From contig CP141135.1 of assembly GCA_035236585.1 (NCBI GenBank), positions 5,614,001 through 5,678,000 of the forward strand: DNA of 64,000 nucleotides. The letters run 5' to 3'. Positions within the stretch are counted from its first letter, which is position 1; every line of letters starts with the position of its first letter. Positions 23,470 through 35,283 of this stretch are shown here, one piece after another. Under the pieces are notes generated by a model. The model saw nothing but the letters and a program-made list of their open reading frames with translations, had not been told where the DNA came from and did no database searches. The position numbers and the translations under genes are program-made. The DNA comes from Warburgia ugandensis (Eukaryota > Streptophyta > Magnoliopsida > Canellales > Canellaceae).

Positions 23470-25768
23470 CATCGCGACCTTGATTTTTTATCCTAATTTT
23501 TTTTTTTATATACTTTAAAAAACAATGGGGCTCGTAGCTTTAAAATGTCTTTTACAAAATTAAATACTAAAATCATACATTTCTGTAAAAATTTGGAAGA
23601 GTTTCTTTTGTTTTTCAAAGTTAAGCATTTAACACATGCGATGCAGAAACACCTAATAGCATTTGTAAGATTTAATATAATATAAAGATTTAAAATTTTC
23701 CTTTCTTCTAGAACCGCATACTAATCACAGCCCCAAACACACTCATTAGTTAAAATTTACCAACTATGAAGTATATCAAATATATCCTTAACAATGACTA
23801 ATCACCTCTTTATTATCATAAAAAAGTAAATAGAGTCACATGCCTTTTTCTAGTTAAAGGTCTCCTCAATAACCACTTATTTAGTTTTCAACCTCCTTTT
23901 TTCTCCTTAGTAGAACTTCCACCTGAAATTGTTGGTTGTAAGGGGGTGAGTACGACAACTCACAGTAAGAATTTACATGGTTAGATAAAACCTTAACAAA
24001 CCAAAATGCATGTTGGTATTCGATATAAGTCCATAAATCATAACAGCACTTATCAAATCCTTCAATATCCACAACAACCAATTCACATATAGAAAAAAAA
24101 TTTCAAACATAAATCAATACATATAAATTGTTGTTTACAAAATTCAATCATATCCAAAGACATAATGATTTTAATAAAATAAATAAATAGCATTAATCAA
24201 AATTTATTGAAGAAGAAATGATCAAAATGTCATTAATCCTTTAGAATTACCTACCTTGAATTGACATATCTCAAATATAAAATATAAAACATAATGCCCA
24301 CCAGCAAGTTGTCTTTGTCATGCATCAATGGTGTGGCAGATACCTCGGCCACTCCATATGAAGGAACAGATCAGTACAGGATGAAGTCTATCCCATGTCT
24401 TACACCCTTAAATCATAAAATGGTATCAATATCAAAATGAACCAGCGGTGAAGCTGGTCCTATGTCATACATAGCTAGCATGAGTGTCTAACCGACCACT
24501 CACCGAATGTAAAACAATTCTCGAGAGTCTAATTGACAACTAGAGTTAATTTTAGTTTTTATATGAATGCCTAATTGATCATTCCACCGATCTAATTATG
24601 TCTTTAGACATAACAATAAAATTCCAAATATATGATCGTTAGAATGTTATCGAATACAACACTTTCCTTAAGTAATCATTCACATTAGAATTTTTTTTTT
24701 TACAAAATCAAATTTATAAGGTCCAATCAAAATCTTTTATTTCTTTATAGTTTCAACTTGGTAAGTGTAGGTTGAAATTTTCAATACTAAATTACGAAAC
24801 AACTAAGAGTCTTTACCTTAAAATATGATTGTTAACAGATAGTCCATTGCACTTGCTTTTGAGATTACTTAACCTCTGATATTTACAAAGCTTTTCACTT
24901 TATTCCTTGTGAGATACTCAACCTGAGTTGTTATATTCCTATATTATAGTTATCTTTCTCTATTAGTGATTTCATTATTAACTCTTCACTTACTATGGTT
25001 TTTCCAATTAGAGTTGTCACCTTAATGTGGTTGAAACTTACATAGGAAAGTCTCCAAGTACTAATTCCTTTGTGTTTAAATTTGTTTTAACTTACTCAAT
25101 TTCTTTAAAACCAGTACGACATTATATCTGAAATTCAAAGATTTTCATCATTGAATTAAAAATAAGCTGGATATATATATATCTGTGTGTGTAGTAAATT
25201 TTGTCGTTAACATTTGCAACTAATGTATATTTAGCACTTTCCCTACACATGTTTTCTTATCTATTTAGTATTCGCACTTAAGATGTTTATATATAGTAAC
25301 ATTTAGAGTAATAGATTATATTTTAATTTGAAAACTAACAGTTTCGAAAGGATCATAAATTTTGTTCTATGTAAATTTGTAGTATTGATGACATATATTC
25401 TTCAAAAGAAATAGTTTATAGTTAATAAAAGTAAACTGAATATAGTTACTAGATTGATCCTTTAGCTAAAGGTTTAGTAGTTAAGATACAAACCTTGTGC
25501 CATTTCTTTTAGCAAATTTTGATTTTACTACTAGTTTAGTACTTGTATAGAGTTGGTAAATATTGAGAAGACACTAGTAAATAGCAGATCTACTCTTAGA
25601 TAAGATTTATACAAGTTTAATGACTAAAGCAAAACTGTAACGACCTTGGTTTTTAAAATACATTTTTGTAATTCTTTTTAAAATGTCAGTCCCTTAGTTT
25701 GCAAAAGTATTTAAAAAACAAATAACGAAAAATATTTTTCATGAAAAGACCCTTTGTCAAAATCTAAA
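23470..25768 (+). mobile_element. Gypsy-type LTR segment, copy I (truncated, chimeric)
   Basis: It begins with a degenerate TGTGACGACCTTG terminus (here tcgcgaccttg) and follows the LTR at 42624-45347 (there on the minus strand) for about 2.17 kb. At 25636 it switches to another LTR start, TGTAACGACCTTGG, which runs 133 bp and stops at 25768 against the duplicated 5' end of the Ala-rich gene. The same switch occurs in copy II at 36935. Copies I and II are therefore duplicates of one chimeric parent, not separate insertions. No coding capacity. Confidence 0.75.
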
Positions 25769-25975
25769 GGTCAACACTCAAAAGGTCACTAAGATGGGCA
25801 CCAAAATCACCCGAGGACGATGACGAATAACTTTCACAATTCTCTTCTTCAATCCAGCAAGAAGACGTTTCCGTGGAGGCAAACGAAAATCAACATCTGA
25901 CTCCAAATGATCAACATAACACCCATTTCCCTCCATTTCCATATTACTGATTCCACCAAAATATAGAAGAACCAC
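25769..25975 (-). pseudogene. Truncated, frameshifted copy of the Ala-rich gene 5' end
   Basis: It matches codons 1 to about 53 of the gene at 5707-6879 (DFRLPPRKRLLAGLKK is intact). A one-base deletion right after GLKK (ttctgcttc became ttctcttc, about 25843) changes the frame. The copy ends at 25769 with a junction to LTR copy I. Its promoter and leader, with the TATAAG box near 26620, are still present, so it could be transcribed towards the LTR, but it cannot make the protein. Confidence 0.9.
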
Positions 25976-27622
25976 GAGACTAACTCAAAAACATGCTTCA
26001 CACAAATTCAATCCCCAAACATGGACAGCACCCTAAATTCATCAAGTTCCTGATTTTTAAAGCATAAAATTCAAATTTTGGCTCCATATGTCAGCAGATT
26101 ACACCTGAAACAGTGACATAAATGGACAATCTTCCTAAACTGAATCCAAAATCCAATCTTTTAACCAAAAGACCTGTAACTTATTGCTGCTTCTCAACTT
26201 TCCGGATCCAAATTTTCAAAAAAGCATACCGTTTATTCAAAAACTCAGGCAGAACACCAGATTCTTGAACCCTCAATCGTAACAAACACCACTAGCAGAG
26301 AGAAGAAGAAAAACATCAAAATCTAACGAAATTAACGATTTTGATCTCATTTTCAAGGAAATTTTCATGCCTTATCGAAATTAACGAGATTATGATCAAA
26401 CCAAGCGGAATTTGGATGGAACTTGCAGAAAAGAAAGTACCTGATTTGCTCCAGATTAAGAGAGGGAAGCTAGGGTCTTTATTCTGCGTCTGATCGAGAT
26501 TTTTCGAACTTCAAGAAGAATGGAAATGAGAGGGATTGTTTTTTCTTCTTTCTCCATTTTTTTTTCTGCAAACAGGGATTTTCGACAGTTCTGGAAGAGA
26601 GGCAGGAGAAGAGTCTTATACGATGAATTTTGAGAGTAAATACTCCCAGTTTACTCTAAAATTACCAAAATACTTGTTTCATGGATAACGTTTGCTGAGG
26701 GAAGAGCATACATTGTTGCATTGTGGGTCCTGCTCTGTAGAGCTCGAATTTGGTAATTGGGTTCGACATTGAAAGGTCGAGATTATCCAAACATTCTTTT
26801 GCATGTGAAGATGGATAATCTAGATTGATTCACCCAGAATACTTGACTCGAGACGAGATGAGATGAGATCTAGTTTGAGATGACTTATTAAGTAACTTTC
26901 TTAATATTATCTTTAATTTTTTTTGTCCAGAAAAATTATTTTTAATTTTTTGAGTTATTCTTATAATTATTTTGTATAATTATTCTAACTTAATTCTTCA
27001 ACACGACCATTCAATTTCTCTATTAACTAACTAATTATCCTACTTTTTGTGAATAATTAATTAATTTATTAATTAATTTCATATGTTTACATATATTACA
27101 CTGAGCAAATTTGACAAGAGAAGAAGTGGGATGACAGAAAATTCAACTCAACAGTGAGCTGAATTATTTTCCACCTAACTCATCTTGAGCGCTACTAATA
27201 CTAGTGCACAAAGCTCTTGCCCATATGGGATTCAAGAAAGGAGCTGACCACAAGAGTCCATAGTAAGCAGCATTATCCAGCATCTTTATAAAAGGCTATT
27301 TTCACGCTTTGAACCCGTGACCCCAAGGTCACATGATGATAACCCATAACCTCGAGCACTACTAACAGTAAGATGAAGAAATATCACTTCATCTTTATCG
27401 TATCTCAAGCACGATAAATAGTAATATGGCTCATTTCAAGTCAGCCCACTTCATCTCAAGCAGTAGTGGCACGTGGCAATGCATGAGGCATCTAAATTGT
27501 TCTTAACATTATAAACGATTTGGATCTTCCCAAATATGGCCCATCGATTCATTAGAATGAGATCATCTCACTGAAGACTTCCTCCTATTTTTCGTAGGAA
27601 ATATTTACGTACCTTGTACTAG
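25769..27622. repeat. Segmental duplication, copy B of 6705-8524
   Basis: Same orientation as copy A and nearly identical, including the gene 5' end, promoter, AT-rich flank and the older SINE (about 27200-27345, minus strand). At 27622 the match stops in 'actagtatctc' and jumps to the inside of a SINE (ttgcagaaaatgcaaaataa). Compared with unit C this is a deletion of roughly 200 bp. Confidence 0.88.
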
Positions 27623-29345
27623 TATCTCTTGCAGAAAATGCAAAATAAGGCTGCTTACTATAGGCCTTTGTGGTCTGTTGCTTTCCCAAACCCTACATAG
27701 ACAGGAACTTCGTCTAAAAAATTTATTTCTAATTTTTAAGTTATTTTGTATAATTATTCTAACTTAATTCCTCAACATGACCATTTAAATTTTCTATTAA
27801 CTAACTAATTATCTTACTTTTTGTAAATAATTCATTTATTAATTAAAATTATATGTTTACATATATTACACTGAGCAAATTTGGCAAGAGAGGAAGTGGA
27901 ATGACAGAAAATTCAACTCAACAGTGAGTTGAATTATTTTCCACCTAACTCATCTCGGGCACTTTAAAACTCTAAGGATAGCCCTAGTACACAGCTCCTA
28001 CCTATATGGGATTCGAGAAAGAGGAGGACTACAAAGATCCAAAGTAAGCAACCTTATCTTGCATCTTTACAAGAGGCTATTTTCACGCTTTGAATCCATG
28101 ACCCTAAGGTTACATCATGATACTTTGAGCATTACTAACAGTAAGATGAAGAAATATCACTTCATCTTTATCTTATCTCAAGCACGATGAATAGTAATAT
28201 GGCTCATTTCAAGTCAGCTCACTTCATCTCAAGCAGAGCTGGCACGCGGCAATGCATGAGTCATCTAAATTGTGCTTAACATTATAAACGGTTTGGATCT
28301 TCCCAAATATGGCCCATCGATCCATTAGAATGAGATCATCTCACTGAAGACTTCCTCCTATTTTTCGCAGGAAATATTTACGTACCTTGTACTAGTATCT
28401 CACTTCCTTCACTTACTTGTCTTCTCCTAATTAGATAATAAGCAAACATTGAGAAAGTGGTCTAATTGTCATTTTAGAGAAAGGACATTGATAAAGTAAG
28501 AGAGGAAAATGGCAAACGAAAGGGGTGAAAATGCTAAAAATAATGGTAAAAGTTGTCGTCATGTGACCTTAAGGTCATGGGTTCAAGGCGTAGAAACAGT
28601 TTCTTGCAAAAAATGCAAAATAAGGCTGCTTACTATAGGCCTTTGTGGTCCGTTGCTTTCCCAAACCCTACATAAACAGGAGCTTCATCCAAAAATTTTA
28701 TTTCTAATTTTTAAGTTATTTTGTATAATTATTCTAACTTAATTCCTCAACATGACCATTTAATTTTTCTATTAACTAACTACTTATCTTACTTTTTGTA
28801 AATAATTCTTTTATTAATTAAAATTATATGTTTACATATATTACATTGAGCAAATTTGGCAAGAGAAGAAGTGGGATGACAGAAAATTCAACTCAACAGT
28901 GAGTTGAATTATTTTCCACCTAACTCATCTCGGGCACTACTAACACTAAAAGGATAGCCCTAGTACACAGCTCCTGCCTATATGAGATTCGAGAAAGGAG
29001 CGGACCACAAAGATCCAAAGTAAGCAGCCTTATCTTGCATCTTTACAAGAGACCCCAAGGTTACATGATGATACTTTGAGCATTACTAACAGTAAGATGA
29101 AGAAATATCACTTCATCTTTATCTTATCTCAAGCACGATGAATAGTAATATGGCTCATTTCAAGTCAGCCTACTTCATCTCAAGCAGCGCTGGCACGCGG
29201 CAATGCATGAGTCATCTAAATTGTGCTTAACATTATAAACGGTTTGGATCTTCCCAAATATGGCCCATCGATTCATTAGAATGAGATCATCTCACTGGAG
29301 ACTTCCTCCTATTTTTCGTAGGAAATATTTACGTACCTTGTACTA
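26880..29345. repeat. Tandem triplication of the promoter flank with its SINEs (units B, C, D)
   Basis: Units of about 0.65-0.97 kb follow head to tail: B to about 27715, C about 27716-28690, D about 28691-29345. Each has the AT-rich start (gtataattattctaacttaa), the ctcaacagtgag motif, a minus-strand SINE, the gatgaagaaatatcacttca block and the tacgtaccttgtactag end. Plus-strand SINE parts lie at 27623-27715 (3' part) and 28543-28690 (nearly complete, with gggttcaaggcg). Unit D lost about 28 bp inside its minus-strand SINE, near 29050, which removes box B. No gene is present. Confidence 0.85.
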
Positions 29346-30088
29346 GAAACCCTAGGAAAACCTCATTTTCATAGTTTTCCTAGGATTTTTGCTTAGAACG
29401 AAAATGACCTACGTTGAACTCTCCCTTCTTCTCTTCTTTCAATAGAAATTGAATAAAGGAAAATCTGCGCAAAGATGAAGAAGCAGACCGTCTGGGAAAG
29501 ATCGGGTCATTTTTTGGGACATTATTTACCTGTTCACAAGAATGGTAGCAGATCTACTAGCTCAGGTGGGAAATGGAAAATTCCTACCTCTTCTCTTCGT
29601 GGAAGCAGACTACACGGTTTCCTTCTTCTTTCCAGGTTCTAGGGTTTCCTGCTTAGAACAAAAATGGGGTTTTCCTAGGGTTTTTGCTTAGAACAACCTA
29701 CGTTGAACTCCCCTTTCTTCTCTTCTCTCACTAGAAAATGCAGGTTCAAAGTTGATTTTTCTCTCACTAAAACTGGGGGCATTTTACACTGTATAAATGG
29801 TTTGGCATATTTCCAAAACGCCAAAGATATCAGCTCCTCCATATGCTAAATAAAGCTGATATCTTAAATATGTCAAACATATCGCAATTAAATAAAACTG
29901 ATATTTCATATGTGCCGAAGATATCATAGTTAAATAAACTTGATATCTCAAATGTGTCGAAGATAACGCAATTAAATAAACCCGATATCTCAAATAGGCC
30001 GAAGATATCATTGTTTAATAACGTACACATTTGAGATATGCTGGCATATCTCAAAAACGCCTAACATGTGTGATTAGATAAACCCCCT
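29346..30088 (-). mobile_element. Truncated relative of the Harbinger-like element at 40865
   Basis: Its right end, ...gattagataaaccccct, is the reverse complement of the terminal inverted repeat of the 40865 element. It is followed by TTA, the expected target. Inward lie about five units of a 42-bp repeat (ttaaataaac...gatatctcaaat...) homologous to the 42-bp array there, then the same ATATGCCAAA and AGAGAGAAAAAT landmarks. Two roughly 100-bp direct repeats (29346-29450 and 29636-29735) share a gcttagaac...cctacgttgaactc core. The far end is missing; the sequence stops against unit D at 29346. Confidence 0.65.
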
Positions 30089-30091
30089 TTA

Positions 30092-31768
30092 CTTCATTGC
30101 ATGCCAAATTTATGTCAATTCAACCAGCCCAAGTAATATCTCATCTCATCTCATCTCATCTCAAGCCAGCTGACTTCATCTCAAAATAAGGGGGTTGATA
30201 CATTCACCCTCTTAATTTGACATCCCCACCCTTCATTCTACTATAGTCTTTAGTCTTCTCTGTATACAGCACCATTCATGCGATGTTCCTGAGGACAGCC
30301 AAGGAAAGGCTCCCACAAATGTTCTGGTGTTATCTTCATCACAACGATTTCTAGGGTTTCTCTCGGACCTCAGAAAACCCAGGTGCCTTATCTCTCCCCT
30401 TTCCTCCATTTCTGTGACATCATTTTCAACTATAGACTTCGAGAACTCTTCCAATCTCTAAAGACCATCACCAAATCGATCAAAACTCCAAACGCAAATT
30501 GACAAGCAAGTCGTGTAGTAACAGCTCTCGCAACTACTCCCAATTAGGACAAAACCCTCCAAATACAATCAATTTAAGGAAAATTCCGTTAAAATCTGCG
30601 CCAACACTAGATTCGCCGACGATTTTCTTCCACCGGCAAATAAATTACACGGAATATTCCTTCAAAATCTTAAAAGGAAGGGCTGCAATAAAAAATGCCC
30701 TAACTCCACTGGTGTGGCATTATCAAGTGAAGTACTTGCAGAAGTGGTGAATAAAGTGAATTTATGTGGAGGAAAAATGGTTTCTTTCTTTAATTGGGGT
30801 ATTTAACAGACTGGGATAGTGGCAGACCTAGAAACTCATCACATAACTCTTAAAACTTTAGGAAGGAGGAAATTCTTTAGTTTCATGGAGGAAATGTTGT
30901 ATCAAATGAAGAATGAAGGGATAAATCCAAATGCGGAAACTTTGGTTATTGTAATGGATAGTTTTGTTGGAGCTCATAGAATTTTGACAGCAATTGATAT
31001 GCTTGAAAGATTTGAAGAGTTTGGATTGCTATGCAATTGCGAGAATTTAAATATGCTTTTCCGGTGTCTTTGTTAGAGATCTTGTGCTAGAACTGCAAAT
31101 TCATTGCTTAATGCAATGAGAGAGAATATTAGATTTGATGTTGTGAATTATAATGTGGTTATTGATGGGTGGACGAAGTTTGGTAGAGTAAATGAGATGG
31201 AGAAGAACTGGAAGACTGATGTTGGACATTTTAAATCCTGATTGCCAAACCTTTAGTTATCCTATTGAGTGTTTAGGAAGAGCTGGTTGAATTGAGGAAA
31301 CTGTCGATCTCTTTGAAAAGATGGAGGAGAAAGGCTGTGCTCCTAATACTGTAAATTAGAGTGCCATTATTTTTAATTCCATTTTAGTTGGGGATTTTGA
31401 TGGATTTATGAAACATTATGAGGGTATGTCTGGAAGAACTGGGCACATGATATGGATACTTATACCAGACTAATTACTGCTTTAATCAAGGTCCTAAAAG
31501 TGGCTGATGTGCTTGAAATGTTTGATGAGATATTGAGTAGACAGATAATCCCTAGTAATGGAACAATTACATTTTTTATCCAACCTTTGTGTAGCTCTGG
31601 TCCACCTTATGCTGCTCTGAAGTTTTACAAGAAGGTGAGAAAAGTTGGATGTAGAATATCATTGAAAGCTTATAAACTTTTGCTCATGGGACTGTCGAGA
31701 TTTGGGAAGTCTGACACGGTGTTGAAAATCTGGGACGAGATGCAGGACGGTGGTTACTCTTCTAATAT
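30092..31768 (+). pseudogene. PPR protein pseudogene (At5g43820 type), copy 2, inverted, C-terminally truncated
   Basis: It corresponds to copy 1 at about 17224-18890, inverted. It holds the N-terminal GRAAIKNALTP piece (about 30690), LGRRKFFSFMEEM (from about 30852), a TYNV-like repeat now frameshifted, and DTYTRLITALIKVLKVADVL (31452-31768). Three stops are shared with copy 1 (TAG after CLC, TGA before IEE, TAG after NTV), so the parent was already dead when copied. A private 2-bp indel in the ...EKNWKT region (about 31217) shifts the frame further. Coding similarity ends at TGGAAG (31768-31773), where LTR sequence begins. Confidence 0.87.
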
Positions 31769-32162
31769 GGAAGAGTTTCTTTTGTTTTTCGAACTTAAGC
31801 ATTTAACACATCCGACGCAGAAACACCTAATAGCATTTGTAAGATTGAATATAATATAAAGATTTAAAATTTTCCTGTTTTCTAGAACCACATACTAATC
31901 ACAGCCCCAAACACACTCATTAGTTAAAATTTACCAACTATGAAGTATATGAAATATACCTTTAATAACAACTAGTCAACTCTTTATTATCATAAAAAAG
32001 TAAATAGTGTCACATACCTTTTTCTAGTTAAAGGTCTCTTCAATAACCACTTAATCAGTTGTCAAACTCTTTTTTTCTCCTTAGTAGAACTTTCACCTTA
32101 AATTGTTGGTTGTAAGGGGGTGAGTATGACGCTTCACAGTGAGAATTTATATGGTTAGATAA
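31769..32162 (+). mobile_element. Gypsy-type LTR segment, copy II, left part
   Basis: It matches copy I from 23595 onward (ggaagagtttcttttgttt...). The first 125 bp of the LTR are missing; the PPR copy replaces them. It is split from the rest of copy II by the 32163-35283 insertion. Confidence 0.8.
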
Positions 32163-35100
32163 TGTAAAATCTTCAAATTTTAAATAATAAATTAGTAGTA
32201 AATTAAATTAAAAAATTTATGCATATAATTTGGTTCTGAAAACCTAAAAACTAGAAAGTACACATTGATAGGAATTGAACGGTATAAAGAACGCAAAAAA
32301 CAAGGATGTGGCGGTGGGTGCCCTATCCTATTCCGACACTGACGCCACCCGATGAGAAGGTTCGGTGGGTAGCATATAAAGGGAAAAGCTTCCCTTCCTC
32401 CTCCCCAGCATGATCTCTGTGTCCAGTTTTTCCCCTGTTCCTTGCGATCTTCACAAGATAGAGACGCAGTGGCAGCTACCAGTGACCCCAATCCAACACC
32501 CATGATAGATCTCGGTAAGTTTCCCTCCTCTTTTCGTTCTCTTCTCCCCCTAGCGTCCCTGATCTAGATCCAGGCCAAATCTGTTCTCACCAGTCTGCTA
32601 ATCGACAGTGAAAACAGATCCGTCAGATCTGTTGAAAAAAAAAATGGAACATGAGAAAAATTAAGATAAAACCTTAGTTTTTGGCAAAATCTATAATAAA
32701 AAAAAAGTGTGAAAAACTGAAAATACATGAAATTCCGAGCAAAAGGGTGCAAAAATTATGATTTTTGGGCACCTAGGAGGTCACTGGCCACGACTGGAGT
32801 CCAGTCGTCCTCTTTGGCAATGGCACCCACGTTGGTGCCCTGTCGTTGACATTGGGACACTGTGCGGGATGCCCCAATGCAAATGCATGCACAGGCGCGC
32901 ATCGTCATGTGCACACGTGTGGTCACGAGAGGCCGGGACGCCCAGCATCTTGGTGACAAGGACACAGGCGACGGCGCGTTATGGTGACCAGGACGCATGC
33001 GATGCATCCCGCGATGCGTTCCGAAAGCGGAGCGTCTTGGGGACACATGTTTATGCTGGTGTAACCCGGTGTAAACTAGTGCAAAGAACCCGCCCAACAC
33101 CCTATAAATTAATATGTATTAATTTATAAAGTATTTTTACTAGAAACTTTATTTTGAGAGCTACAGAGGTCTAAATCATGATCGAAAACATCCGTTGCAA
33201 TTGTCTTGACAACATGAACTTAGATTTAACTTGAAAACTTATATTTGACCACTTTTAAATTAGTCAAACCATAAAATATTATTCAATAACTTAGAACTGG
33301 CCGATCAAAGAGTGATCAGGCCCTAAGACTTGAACAACGAGATAATGTATGACAATAAATAAGGGTTTTAAGGATCATATTAGGGTGATTACTCTAAAAA
33401 TTGATATAGACCATTCGTCTCAACCAGATCTCGGAAATTTATTGATCTGAGGATGATCTAACGGTTAGATTAAAGTATAAATATTAGATACAAAAATAAA
33501 TAAATAAACATATGAACATGAGATGGGACTAAATTATAACAAGTAGCATTGAAATTAAGGACAAAATCATAATTAGAGATCTTAGAGAATGATCTAATGG
33601 TTGGATCACCATAGATTCCATTATGATGAAATAAATAACACAAAATAGTATTGTGGTACTGACAGGTACATCTAAACGTACAAGCTAAGAGGATTATATG
33701 TTGGAGTTGGGTGATTTTACACCGAGGTAGGTGACGACATTTAATGTTATGTTTTAATTTTAAAAACCTTACATTATCATAGCATCATGATTGATTGTGA
33801 TTTAATGTCACTTGTTTGTTTAGTCTATGATTTTGTGAAACTCAAGTTTTATGCTATGATCGATATTCGATTTCAATAATATATTGAATGGGTTTATGAT
33901 CGATTATTTTATGAGATTAATACCACGTATATTTATATGATTAGTAATTATCTTTCCTTATTGCACTACTGGAACTGATGGGTTTTCATAAGGATGGAGG
34001 CGGAGGCTTGGTGTCTAGTCCTTTGAGAGGCTAACCCCGAGATGAGGAGCATGCCTTGGGAATTGTAAGCACGAGTGCTCCTAGTTTTTTGAGATACACA
34101 ATTTTTATGTTTTGTGATTTATGACAAGTGCTCTCACCCGGTAGATGTCATGCTAGGAGGGAGTAGGGTCAACCACTCACCCTCCAAATTTTGTGATGTG
34201 ATTGTGATATGATAGACACCTGCCCACAAATGGCTTTCGGTAGGGGTTTGGTAACATAGATAGTTCACACTACCAGTCTGGGCCTTTCCATGGGGACGGA
34301 CATTAAGTCTCCCGTTATGGTGTCAACGGGGAGCGGTGGTGGTTGAGACCCTAGAGAGTTGCTCCTGCGGCATGACGATCCATATTCTTATTTTGTATGC
34401 TTGCATGATGAGCATGGAGATGTTATAGGATGCCTGGGTGTGACGACACTCAGAGGTTGGATATGGGTACTCATGATCAGTGATAAGAGTGAATTGAACA
34501 CTCGTGGGACCCACGTACCTTGGGGTGCCCTGTTGTTATTGTATGCTCATTTATATTATATCATATCATGTTTTAAATCCATAAGATACATGTTTTATCA
34601 TACATGATGTTTTGAGATTTTTTTCATTGCTTATAATAATTATACTTCCATAGATAATTGCCTTACTCATTATATCAGTACTGTTATTTGATTTTGTTCT
34701 ATTGATATTACATTAAATGTCTATGTACCTATACAAGCAATAACTTGCTGAGGCATTGCTTTGTCTTGCAATGCTTTAAATCTTGAGCGCGATAGCAAGA
34801 AGGGCAAGACTGTTGAAAGATTGTGATAGTAGTAGGAGAGTACTTTACTTTGACTTGTAGACAGTGATGTGAGTTAATAAACGGACTATCATTTAACTTT
34901 CGTTATGGATTGTATACTTTTATTATATGGAACTGATTATGACAGTTATACATATGATGGACATTGATTTAAATATGGTGAGATGTTATGATGGATAGAC
35001 CCTGGGTCACATTATTATGTTTTGGATATTTATTGTTTTGAAAATAAAGGCGCCTATGCTTTTGACATTGGTTTTGATATGTGTATTGCCTTAAATGTAT

Positions 35101-35283
35101 TACTGCGTAATTATATTTATGTTTTAAATCATAGTCATGATGTTTTGGAAAAAGAAAATAACACCTAAAGGTTTTCAATAAATGTTTTGATAAAATAATT
35201 AATAGAATCTTTTTAATTTGGGATCCCGATTATGACTATTATTATTATAAAAAAAAGTGTTATAAAAACCTCGGGGTGTTACA
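32163..35283 (+). mobile_element. 3.1-kb putative solo LTR inserted in LTR copy II
   Basis: The insertion begins TGTAAAATC and ends GGGGTGTTACA, with 5'-TG...CA-3' ends and short inverted TGTAA/TTACA termini. It is flanked by GATAA (32158-32162) and AATAA (35284-35288), a 5-bp target-site duplication with one mismatch. Copy I keeps the uninterrupted site ttagataaaacc at 23981-23992. A GC-rich part (32760-33060) is open in several frames but codes nothing recognisable. The size and ends suit a solo LTR of a gypsy element. No primer-binding site or pol sequence was seen inside. Confidence 0.7.

Noticed and set aside
28509..28742. Open frame containing a 'GENAKNNGKSCRHVTLRSWV' product; similar ones at 11387-11620, 14066-14317 and 50090-50467
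   Set aside because: They read through Au-type SINEs; the shared peptide is the translated tRNA-like head.
32756..33129. Overlapping open frames of 114 and 123 codons
   Set aside because: They lie in the GC-rich part of the putative solo LTR, on opposite strands, with no domain.
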